A DNA stretch of 6,046 nucleotides from Spirochaetales bacterium UBA4629 (GTDB taxonomy: Bacteria > Spirochaetota > Spirochaetia > Sphaerochaetales > Sphaerochaetaceae): NCBI GenBank assembly GCA_002406055.1, contig DHMZ01000030.1:36979-43024 (forward strand), given 5' to 3'. The notes below the pieces were generated by a model, which ran no database searches, was not told where the DNA came from, and saw nothing but the letters and a program-made list of their open reading frames with translations. This document shows positions 1 through 6,046 of the stretch, piece by piece. The position numbers were made by a program, and so were the translations under genes. Every line of letters starts with the position of its first letter. The stretch's first letter is position 1.

Positions 1-781
1 TACTTCTTTTAAATGCGTTATACCATTCACCCTTTTCGTTCTTTAAGTAGAGGGAGCAATTGCTATTTAAGCCTCTATTCCAATTCTTCCCAAAATCTAT
101 TCTCCTAAAGGCATCTTTATCGCCATCAAAGTAAATTGACGTAAGAAAAGCGCAAGATGAAAAAGCAGAACTTCCAATTCTTCGAATAGAACGAGGAAGA
201 AAGATTTCCTTTAATCCACTAGAAATGAAACAGCCTTCTGGTATTTCTTTTATTCCTTCACTAATTTTTATTGAACTAAGCGAAGTACATCCTCCGAATG
301 CTAATATTCCAATTCTATTAACATTGTTCAAAACTACACTTTCTAGTTTTTTATCATCAATAAAGAGACGAGGTGGTATGGTTGTTACGCCATCAGGAAA
401 GACAAATGAGACAATGCCTGTCTTTTCAAAAGCTGCCTCTCCCAATTCATAAAGTGTTGATGGAAGCTTTATGCTTGTAAGATTTTCATCTCCTTTAAAG
501 GCTTCTTCTCCAATTATTTCAAGATTACTACTAAAGCTTATTGTTCTTAGTTTTTTGCAAGAAGCAAAAGCTCCCTTTCCTACTTCTAGTATTTGAATCT
601 CTTCAGCTTCATTAGGAAGATTAGCAAAGTATAAATGATCTGAATTTGTTACGCCAATTATTGTTCCCATTCCATCGGTTACAATTTCAACTTTATTCTT
701 AAATATAGATTTATTATATGTAGGAAAACCTGTTCTAAAAGCATAGAAGCCAGCTTCTACAGGATTAATAATAGTAGCCAT
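1..781 (-). CDS. BspA-like leucine-rich-repeat (LRR_5 type) protein, 3' end beyond window
   Basis: The frame is open for 260 codons from an ATG at 781-779 to the window edge with no stop, so the C-terminus is missing. Residues 1 to about 60 form a non-repetitive cap beginning MATIINPVEAGF. Residues 61-215 then hold about seven repeats of 22-23 residues of the BspA/LRR_5 kind (pattern I-x-x-I-G-x-x-A-F-x-x-C-x-x-L-x-x-I-x-L-P). Their Ala-Phe or equivalent anchors lie near residues 71, 94, 117, 139, 161, 184 and 206. The stretch after the last repeat, ending GEWYNAF (251-257), is typical of such proteins. Family members are often surface or secreted proteins in treponemes, oral bacteria and protists, and some bind host proteins. 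Here no signal peptide, lipobox or membrane segment is visible at the N-terminus, so this copy looks cytosolic, unless it is exported by another route or a sorting signal lies in the missing part. It starts 8 nt after the helicase stop codon, so it is probably co-transcribed. The fold is clear; the function is unknown. Confidence 0.85.
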   Translation of the reverse strand, partial: MATIINPVEAGFYAFRTGFPTYNKSIFKNKVEIVTDGMGTIIGVTNSDHLYFANLPNEAEEIQILEVGKGAFASCKKLRTISFSSNLEIIGEEAFKGDENLTSIKLPSTLYELGEAAFEKTGIVSFVFPDGVTTIPPRLFIDDKKLESVVLNNVNRIGILAFGGCTSLSSIKISEGIKEIPEGCFISSGLKEIFLPRSIRRIGSSAFSSCAFLTSIYFDGDKDAFRRIDFGKNWNRGLNSNCSLYLKNEKGEWYNAFKRS

Positions 782-786
782 TACAT

Positions 787-791
787 CTCCT
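787..791 (-). promoter_or_regulatory. Ribosome binding site (AGGAG) of the LRR gene
   Basis: The minus strand reads TTTTAGGAGATGTAATGG. AGGAG lies 5 nt before the ATG at 781-779, a near-ideal Shine-Dalgarno. It shares bases with the TAG stop codon (792-790) of the helicase gene. The nearer ATG at 786-784 is followed directly by TAA, so it cannot be the start. The arrangement suggests that ribosomes finishing the helicase can start the LRR gene. Confidence 0.8.
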
Positions 792-2871
792 AAAAGAGGA
801 ATCTCTCTATCTTAGAGTCCATATTTTCAATAAAAGTATCTTCTGGAATGTATCCAGGAGGAATAGAGTTAAAGAAGAGACGTGAATAACTCTTCTTTAC
901 AAGTCTTCCATCTAAAACTAGCACTACGCCCCTATCTGTCTCACTTCTAATTAACCTACCTATTCCTTGCTTAAGCTTTATCATCGCATTAGGAACAGTT
1001 AAAGAGACAAAGCTATGCTTTTCGCTTGTTCTATCTAGATAATCTGAACGTGCTTTATTAACTGGGTCAGTTGGAACTAAGAATGGAAGCTTAACGATAA
1101 TTAATAATCTTAATGCGTCTCCAGGGACGTCCACTCCTTCCCAAAAAGAGTATGTAGCAAAAAGACATGAATCTTTGTCGCTCTTAAAATCTTTTAGAAT
1201 CTTATCCTTATTTCTGTCATCACTCTGAAGCAATAAGTTGTACGAATCACCTAATTTTTCTTTAATTTTATTATAAACATTATTCATCATGCTTTTAGAT
1301 GTAAAAAGCACTAAAGCTCCGCCAGAAGAAGAAAGAATAGCTCTATAAATAAGATCTGTTGAATATTCTTCGTAAGATGAATTGTCTTTTTTATTATATT
1401 CTTTGCCATCAAGCGGAATGAGATACATTAGATTCTTTTTATAATCAAAAGGACTGTAGTATATTCCTTCAATTAAAGTATCATCATCTTTTAGTCCGAG
1501 TCTTTCTTTAAAAAAATTAAAGTTACCATCAGTACTAAGAGTTGCTGAACAAAAGAGATATGAAAAGATTTTATCAAGGATCCTTGCTTTGATTAAAGGA
1601 CCAGCTAAGAGAGGTGCTTGCACGAGTGTATAACTACCACCTTCATTCTTAGCATATGAAATTACCGAATCAAAGGACGAGAAGCTAATAAATGAAGAAA
1701 GTACACTATGATAATAAATAAAGCTTTCTCCCGTCTTCTTCACTCTATCTAGATAACTCTTCATTTCATCAGAATCATTATTATGTAGATTTATTAACTC
1801 TTCTCCAAGAATATTTAGTTCTTCACTTAATGGCTCTAAGAAAGAAAGCTTACTCCTATTTATAGAATAGAATTCTTCATTAAATAGTAATGATCTATAG
1901 CTATGCTCATAGTCACTAATAACCTTTTTAAGCGTAATTTCAGAATCCTCTAGGAGCTTTTTTAATTCTTTATATTTTTCAGGAAAAGTAAAAGAAAAGT
2001 TTCTATAAGCCTTTGCTTCATATGGAGAGAGAAACTCTAAGATATTCTTTCCACCAAATTCTTGGTTCTTTGACACCAATGAATCGAGCTCAATTCTTAC
2101 GCTTTTAAAACTAAATTGATCACTAAAGCTCTCAGTTGCTTCATTTTCAATATGATGAGCTTCATCAAAAACAAGATGAGTATATTGAGGAAGGATTGCG
2201 CTATCTGAAAAATCCTCATTGTTTTCCCATCTAATTTGTGCATCCGAAAGAACAAGATGATGGTTGGTAACAATTATTTTAGCTTTTTGACAAGAGCGTC
2301 TTGCTTTATAGAAATAGCATTGATCAAAGAATGGGCAGCGACTACGTAAACAATCATCTTCATCTGAAGTAAGAGGCGATGCAATTCTTCTTACTCCTTC
2401 GTTGTTGATATCTAATACGCTACCACTATCTGTTTGAAGAATCCACTTATCTAATTTAGCTTCGCTTGTTGACTCATCTAAGGATAAAAGACTTCGTTTT
2501 TGTCTATTTTCTTCGTATCGTCTAAGACAAATATATCTATTTCTTCCATAAAGAATTGTTGACTCATTTTCAAAACCTAGAGCAGAGCTTAGAAAGGGAA
2601 TATCCTTTTCATAAAGCTGCTTTTGAAGATTTGTTGTGCTAGTGGCAATAACTACACGGGAATCTCTATTCTTTTGTATTAAAAGAAATGATGGCACAAG
2701 GTAAGCAAATGACTTACCAATACCTGTTCCCGCCTCAATTAATGCACCTCGTCCTTCATTGAAAGCAGTCTCCACCTTCTTAGCCATCTCTTCTTGCCCA
2801 CTACGATAGCTATATTGTGGCAAAACTTTCTTCAGTATACCAAAAGGAGAGAATACATCCTCACTCGTCAT
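790..2871 (-). CDS. dinG: DinG/XPD-family ATP-dependent DNA helicase with iron-sulfur cluster motif
   Basis: This is a superfamily 2 helicase of 693 residues, close in length to E. coli DinG (716), which unwinds DNA 5'-to-3' and acts on forks, D-loops, R-loops and G-quadruplexes. Numbering from the chosen ATG, the visible motifs are: Walker A GTGIGKS (48-54); four cysteines at 115, 174, 179 and 185, whose C-x4-C-x5-C cluster matches the 4Fe-4S binding site of DinG/XPD; DEAH box (236-239); SAT motif III (442-444); motif V WEGVDVPG (577-584); and motif VI QGIGRLIR (635-642). The region between the DEAH box and motif III is the expected Arch-type insertion. There is no N-terminal exonuclease domain. 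The frame extends 8 codons further to a GTG (2895-2893), but the ATG at 2871-2869 is preferred because GAGG lies 6 nt upstream. It overlaps the end of the response-regulator gene by 11 nt. DinG and YoaA paralogues are hard to separate without alignment, so the symbol is tentative. All catalytic motifs are intact. Confidence 0.93.
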   Translation of the reverse strand: MTSEDVFSPFGILKKVLPQYSYRSGQEEMAKKVETAFNEGRGALIEAGTGIGKSFAYLVPSFLLIQKNRDSRVVIATSTTNLQKQLYEKDIPFLSSALGFENESTILYGRNRYICLRRYEENRQKRSLLSLDESTSEAKLDKWILQTDSGSVLDINNEGVRRIASPLTSDEDDCLRSRCPFFDQCYFYKARRSCQKAKIIVTNHHLVLSDAQIRWENNEDFSDSAILPQYTHLVFDEAHHIENEATESFSDQFSFKSVRIELDSLVSKNQEFGGKNILEFLSPYEAKAYRNFSFTFPEKYKELKKLLEDSEITLKKVISDYEHSYRSLLFNEEFYSINRSKLSFLEPLSEELNILGEELINLHNNDSDEMKSYLDRVKKTGESFIYYHSVLSSFISFSSFDSVISYAKNEGGSYTLVQAPLLAGPLIKARILDKIFSYLFCSATLSTDGNFNFFKERLGLKDDDTLIEGIYYSPFDYKKNLMYLIPLDGKEYNKKDNSSYEEYSTDLIYRAILSSSGGALVLFTSKSMMNNVYNKIKEKLGDSYNLLLQSDDRNKDKILKDFKSDKDSCLFATYSFWEGVDVPGDALRLLIIVKLPFLVPTDPVNKARSDYLDRTSEKHSFVSLTVPNAMIKLKQGIGRLIRSETDRGVVLVLDGRLVKKSYSRLFFNSIPPGYIPEDTFIENMDSKIERFLF

Positions 2872-4231
2872 TATTATCCTCTTCTTTCCATTCACTTAAT
2901 TTTCTATGTAATGTCTTACGCCCAATATTTAACATCTCAGATGCTTTTGTTTTATTTCCATTACAAAAGCTAATTGAATCAAGTATGATTCTCTTCTCTG
3001 CTTCCTCCATGGTAATTGGTAAGGCTAAAGTGATAGTTGATGATTGTTCATTTTTACCTCTAACATATTCAGGTAAATCATCATTCTCAATTAACTTACC
3101 CTTTGCCATTACAACTGCGGCTTCAATACAATTCTTCAATTCTCTAACATTACCTGGCCAAGAGTATGAAAAGAGAGATTTTCTTGCACCAAGCGATAAT
3201 CCTTCAATATCTTTATGGTTCTCTTCACTAAAGTTCTTTATGAAAGCTTGAGCAAGGAGTTCAATATCATCTTTACGTTCTCTTAGAGGAGGAACATTTA
3301 GCTCAACAACAGCCAAACGATAATAAAAATCTTCTCTAAACTTTCCATTTTGGACCTCTTGCTTCAGGTTTTTATTAGTTGCTGCAATCAATCTAACGTC
3401 TACAGGAATCGTCTTTTGCCCACCGACTCTTGTAATTTCTCTATTCTCTAAAACACGTAAGAGCTTAACTTGCGTGCTTTCGTCAACTTCACCTATTTCA
3501 TCAAGAAATAGAGTTCCTCCGTTAGCAAGTTCAAAGCGTCCCTTTGTCTGGCTAATGGCTCCTGTAAAAGCACCCTTTTCATGACCAAATAGTTCAGATT
3601 CGAGTAAAGATGAAGAAAGAGATGCACAGTTTACCTTTATAAATGGCTTATCTGAACGATTAGAAAGCTTACAGATTGCATCTGCAACAAGCTCCTTACC
3701 AGTTCCTGACTCACCAGTAATAAGGACAGTAGCTCTAGTTGGAGCAACAGTCTTAATATTCTCCATAAGCTTTTCAATCTTAAGAGAGTGTCCGATGATT
3801 CCTGTGTATCCATTCTCCTTTTTTAATCTTTCGATTTCTTGAGTAAGAATCTTATTTTGTTCTTCTAGCTTTGAAGCTGCAAGACTCTTCTTTACAACAA
3901 GCAAAAGCTTATCTAGATCAACAGGCTTAGTAAAAAAATCTATAGCTCCATCTCGCATGCTTTCAACAGCATTTTCGATAGTGCCATGACCCGTTAGAAC
4001 GATTACAGGAAGAGTTGGATAGCTAGATGAAATTCGCCTTACAAGCTCATCTCCAGTCATCTCAGGCATTCTTAAATCTGATATAACTAAATCAACGCTA
4101 TTAGAGTTTATTATGTCCCAAGCGATTTTTCCATTTTCAGCAGTTAAGACATCATATCCTTCTAGAGAAAAAGCTTCACTTAAACCTGAGAGTATATTCT
4201 TTTCATCATCAACAATTAATATAGTACTCAT
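2861..4231 (-). CDS. atoC: NtrC/AtoC-type sigma-54-dependent response regulator
   Basis: This is a complete 456-residue bacterial enhancer-binding protein with the three usual domains. The receiver domain (1-120) has the acidic pair D8/D9, phosphoacceptor D52, T80 and K102. The central AAA+ domain (about 143-380) has Walker A GESGTGKE (173-180), the sigma-54 contact loop GAFTGA (220-225), Walker B LFLDEIG (241-247), an FREDFYYRL arginine segment (298-306) and the WPGNVREL sensor II region (358-365). A Fis-type helix-turn-helix lies at about 415-450 ([20 protein letters not shown]). By family knowledge, phosphorylation drives oligomer formation and ATP hydrolysis, which opens promoters bound by RpoN-RNA polymerase. 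The intact GAFTGA loop and D52 predict a fully functional activator. The partner kinase is encoded immediately upstream with a 2-nt gap. The target genes cannot be read from this window. The symbol follows the usual treponemal naming and does not imply acetoacetate regulation; the spirochaete counterpart could equally be called Rrp2-like. Confidence 0.95.
   Translation of the reverse strand: MSTILIVDDEKNILSGLSEAFSLEGYDVLTAENGKIAWDIINSNSVDLVISDLRMPEMTGDELVRRISSSYPTLPVIVLTGHGTIENAVESMRDGAIDFFTKPVDLDKLLLVVKKSLAASKLEEQNKILTQEIERLKKENGYTGIIGHSLKIEKLMENIKTVAPTRATVLITGESGTGKELVADAICKLSNRSDKPFIKVNCASLSSSLLESELFGHEKGAFTGAISQTKGRFELANGGTLFLDEIGEVDESTQVKLLRVLENREITRVGGQKTIPVDVRLIAATNKNLKQEVQNGKFREDFYYRLAVVELNVPPLRERKDDIELLAQAFIKNFSEENHKDIEGLSLGARKSLFSYSWPGNVRELKNCIEAAVVMAKGKLIENDDLPEYVRGKNEQSSTITLALPITMEEAEKRIILDSISFCNGNKTKASEMLNIGRKTLHRKLSEWKEEDNNDE
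2877..2882 (-). promoter_or_regulatory. Ribosome binding site (AGAGGA) deciding the helicase start
   Basis: The minus strand reads AAGAGGATAATAATGACG. The GAGG core (2881-2878) lies 6 nt upstream of ATG 2871-2869, inside the last codons of the response regulator. This favours the ATG over the in-frame GTG at 2895-2893. Confidence 0.7.
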
Positions 4232-4233
4232 AT

Positions 4234-5394
4234 CTACCCTTCTATAGCCTTTCTTTCACTAACAGGGATTGGAAAATCTAGAACAAATGTTGTCCCCTTA
4301 TTTACTTCACTTGTAACATGTATCTCGCCATTATGTTCTTTCATAATTTTGTACACAAGAGTAAGGCCAAGACCAGTTCCACTAGCTTTCGTTGTATAGT
4401 AAGGTTCAAATATCTTACTAAGCTTTTCTTGCGGAATTCCAACACCAGTATCAGCAATAACTATTGAAATATAGTCACCATTACTCTTAGATTGAACAGT
4501 TAAAGTGCCACCATTAGGCATTGCAGCAAAAGCATTTTGAATTAGATTTAAAAATGCTTGTTTTATTAAGCGTGAATCTATCTCAATATTTGGAAGAAAA
4601 GTTGAAAGCGACTCTTCAATTTTAATAGATTTTTCTTCTGCTTCTGGCTCTAAGAAAGAGATTATTTCGCTAATAATAGAATTAATGTCTTCCTTCTTTA
4701 GTTCAACTTCCATTGGTTTAACGGCAAAGAGGAAATCGACAGCAATTTTATTGAGATGTTCAATCTCTTCCTCTAATACATCTAAGTATTTTTCAGCTTG
4801 ATTAAGAGTTAACGAGCCATATTTAGCAAAGCTTTTTCTTAATAATTGAGTATGGATAGCCATAGCAGCAAGAGGATTCTTTATCTCATGGGCAACACCA
4901 GCTGCCATAGTTGTCAAAGAGGCAAGTGATTCACTACGTCTCATTCTTGTCTCATTTCTTACTGCATCTGTTATCTCTTTTATGTAAATATCGACATATT
5001 TCTTATCTTCAAGTATTAGTGCTTTAAAGCCAACGCGATAGATTCTTACTTCATTTCCACTTTGGAATGAGAAGTCCCTCTCCTCTGCCCTAACGAGGCC
5101 ATCTAACACAGAAGAAATATAATCTCTAACATCTTTATCTATGCCACACTTTTCTATATTTTGGCCTTCAATAGATTTACTATTCCTTCCTTTAGGAATG
5201 ATTACCTTTGCCTTTTGATTGGCAAAAATAACGATATTCTTTTCATTTATAATTAAATGGGCATCATCTAACGAATTAAAAAGAGAGATGAGAACATCCT
5301 CTTCCACAATCGCATTATTAACAAGGTTTTGTAGTTCATCTAATGGACAATTTGATAGATCTTCAACAACCTTTTTAAGTAACTTATTTGACAA
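4234..5394 (-). CDS. atoS: Soluble PAS-domain sensor histidine kinase (NtrB/AtoS type)
   Basis: This is a 386-residue kinase (counted from the TTG at 5394) with no transmembrane segment, so it should sense a cytoplasmic signal. A PAS-like input domain lies at about 34-144 (core LIINEKNIVIFANQ). The dimerisation/phosphoacceptor domain carries the H box GVAHEIKNPL with H169. The ATPase domain has the N box around N287 (NLIQNA), G1 DTGVGIP (315-321), F box FEPYYTTK (329-336) and G2 GTGLGL (339-344). All catalytic residues are present. It most likely phosphorylates D52 of the regulator encoded 2 nt downstream. No in-frame ATG occurs before codon 151, just ahead of the H box, so a non-ATG start is required. 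TTG 5394-5392 is chosen because GGGAG lies 7 nt upstream; the alternative TTG at 5412-5410 would add 6 residues and has no visible ribosome site. The chosen start overlaps the delta' gene by 11 nt. The PAS ligand is unknown. The gene symbol reflects common treponemal naming only. Confidence 0.93.
   Translation of the reverse strand: MSNKLLKKVVEDLSNCPLDELQNLVNNAIVEEDVLISLFNSLDDAHLIINEKNIVIFANQKAKVIIPKGRNSKSIEGQNIEKCGIDKDVRDYISSVLDGLVRAEERDFSFQSGNEVRIYRVGFKALILEDKKYVDIYIKEITDAVRNETRMRRSESLASLTTMAAGVAHEIKNPLAAMAIHTQLLRKSFAKYGSLTLNQAEKYLDVLEEEIEHLNKIAVDFLFAVKPMEVELKKEDINSIISEIISFLEPEAEEKSIKIEESLSTFLPNIEIDSRLIKQAFLNLIQNAFAAMPNGGTLTVQSKSNGDYISIVIADTGVGIPQEKLSKIFEPYYTTKASGTGLGLTLVYKIMKEHNGEIHVTSEVNKGTTFVLDFPIPVSERKAIEG
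4237..4242 (-). promoter_or_regulatory. Ribosome binding site (GAAGGG) of the response regulator
   Basis: The minus strand reads GAAGGGTAGATATGAG. The purine-rich site lies about 5-6 nt before ATG 4231-4229, and the TAG stop of the kinase sits between the site and the start. This is consistent with coupled translation of the kinase and regulator. Confidence 0.6.
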
Positions 5395-6046
5395 CTTCGC
5401 ACTCCCTTTCAATTAAATCAAAGCCTAATCTGTCGCTCATGTTATATACTTCAATATTCTCACTATACTTACTTAGAATATCGAGTAGCCTTTTACATTT
5501 TAATGGTGAAATATTAGATGAAAATAATCGTCTTTCAATCTCTTCGACCACTCTACCTCTAAAGTATGTGTAGCCACCAAGTTTATCTAATAAAGCTGTA
5601 ATCTCTTCTTCTTTATCAAGAGGTATCTCTTTGGATGAGGAGATTGAATCAACAAATGTTGCTATCGCCTCTTCGCATTCATCAACAGTCTTTTGGTTAT
5701 TACCTACTTTAAAAAAGAAAGTTTCAAATGAAGAATAAGAATTATAATCATTAAAACGATCTCTAATTAAAGATGAAATTGTCTCTTTTGATAGCGGTGG
5801 AAAATTAAACTTTCTTACACGGGAAAGAATAGTCTCCATAATTCTTTGACTCTGAGAAGAAATAAGAATAATTGTAAAATCTTCAAGAGGCTCCTCTAGC
5901 ATCTTTAAAATTGAATTCTTAGCATTCTCTGTTGTAGATTCGATATCTTCAATTATGACAACTCTTCTTCCACTAGTTGTTGTCATCCATTCCTTTATTC
6001 CTCTTAATTGATCTATTGTTACAGAACTAGGAGTCTTTTTCCCTGA
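5384..6046 (-). CDS. holB: DNA polymerase III delta' subunit (HolB type), C-terminal part
   Basis: The frame is open from the window edge to a TAA at 5386-5384, giving the last 220 residues; the N-terminus, with the Walker A region and any zinc module, lies outside. The visible part reads as the clamp-loader AAA+ core. It has IDQLRGIKEW (visible residues 11-20), the Walker-B-like strand VVIIEDIE (29-36), the helix NAKNSILKMLEEP (41-53) matching the family's 'A-N-A-L-L-K-x-L-E-E-P', the sensor-I strand TIILIS (58-63) and a Ser-Arg at visible residues 75-76 corresponding to the 'SRC' arginine-finger motif. Here Cys of SRC is replaced by Val. The rest is a divergent, mostly helical C-terminal region. 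The delta' subunit helps load the sliding clamp during replication. An ATG at 5986 lies in the middle of the conserved core, so it is not the true start. The tau/gamma subunit (DnaX) is a related alternative, but the short C-terminus and the degenerate ATPase strand favour delta'. Confidence 0.82.
   Translation of the reverse strand, partial: SGKKTPSSVTIDQLRGIKEWMTTTSGRRVVIIEDIESTTENAKNSILKMLEEPLEDFTIILISSQSQRIMETILSRVRKFNFPPLSKETISSLIRDRFNDYNSYSSFETFFFKVGNNQKTVDECEEAIATFVDSISSSKEIPLDKEEEITALLDKLGGYTYFRGRVVEEIERRLFSSNISPLKCKRLLDILSKYSENIEVYNMSDRLGFDLIERECEVVK
5402..5408 (-). promoter_or_regulatory. Ribosome binding site (AAGGGAG) deciding the kinase TTG start
   Basis: The minus strand reads TTGAAAGGGAGTGCGAAGTTG. 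The GGGAG core (5406-5402) lies 7 nt before TTG 5394-5392, within the last codons of the delta' gene. The upstream TTG (5412-5410) is preceded by TTTGATTTAA, which has no Shine-Dalgarno character. Confidence 0.65.

Noticed and set aside
225..452. 75-codon open frame on the plus strand
   Set aside because: It lies opposite the LRR gene, whose repeats are clear in the minus frame. The repeat periodicity itself keeps the opposite frame open.
793..880. Internal promoter for the LRR gene (TTGAAA-like box in the helicase 3' end)
   Set aside because: No matching -10 box was found at 16-18 nt spacing. AT-rich coding DNA gives such partial matches often.
2872..2895. GTG start at 2895 adding 8 residues to the helicase
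   Set aside because: It has no convincing ribosome site, whereas the ATG at 2871 has GAGG at 6 nt spacing. The added residues are not conserved helicase sequence.
2817..3251. 144-codon open frame on the plus strand
   Set aside because: It lies opposite the response-regulator C-terminal region and the helicase start, which have strong family motifs. Its translation resembles no known family, so it is an antisense shadow.
3965..3986. Possible sigma-54 (-24/-12) site on the minus strand, TGGCAC followed by TGC
   Set aside because: The spacing between the GG and GC elements is about 3 nt too long for a sigma-54 promoter, and it lies inside receiver-domain coding sequence.
1831..4659. Shared 15-nt string tggctctaagaaaga at 1831 and 4645
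   Set aside because: It encodes the same short peptide (FLEP) in two unrelated proteins. The match does not extend, so it is chance in AT-rich DNA rather than a repeat.
5219..5573. Two short plus-strand frames (5219-5416 and 5388-5573)
   Set aside because: Both are opposite well-supported kinase and delta' coding sequence and show no recognisable motif.

Overview
The window is a densely packed, single-direction block of five genes, all on the minus strand, so transcription runs from the right end (6046) to the left end (1). The DNA is AT-rich (by eye about one third G+C). A spirochaete, most likely Treponema-like, fits best. The reasons are the low G+C, a soluble NtrB/NtrC-type pair with close family resemblance to the treponemal 'AtoS/AtoC' proteins, and a BspA-like leucine-rich-repeat gene of the kind abundant in treponemes. 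This assignment is inference from remembered family resemblance; no search was run.

In transcription order the layout is: (1) 6046-5384, the C-terminal 220 codons of a clamp-loader delta' subunit (HolB type), whose 5' end lies outside the window; (2) 5394-4234, a cytosolic PAS-type sensor histidine kinase; (3) 4231-2861, its partner, a three-domain sigma-54-dependent response regulator; (4) 2871-790, a DinG/XPD-family iron-sulfur DNA helicase; (5) 781-1, a BspA-like leucine-rich-repeat protein that runs off the left end. The LRR gene has no stop codon inside the window and is easily missed, but its frame is open for 260 codons and has a strong ribosome binding site.

The genes are almost without gaps. 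HolB/kinase overlap by 11 nt, kinase/regulator are separated by 2 nt, regulator/helicase overlap by 11 nt, and helicase/LRR are separated by 8 nt. Each internal start has a Shine-Dalgarno sequence inside, or touching, the end of the preceding gene. This points to one polycistronic message with translational coupling. No promoter, terminator, RNA gene, insertion sequence, CRISPR array or long repeat was seen. There is no non-coding stretch longer than 8 nt, so the operon promoter must lie beyond 6046 or be hidden inside coding sequence.

Functionally the block mixes DNA replication (delta'), DNA repair/structure resolution (DinG-type helicase) and sigma-54-dependent signalling (kinase and regulator), with an LRR protein of unknown role at the end. 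All catalytic motifs of the kinase, regulator and helicase are intact. Nothing here is clearly a new system. The points most worth a second look are the LRR protein without a visible signal peptide, coupled to a helicase gene, and the placement of a soluble two-component pair between two DNA-metabolism genes.
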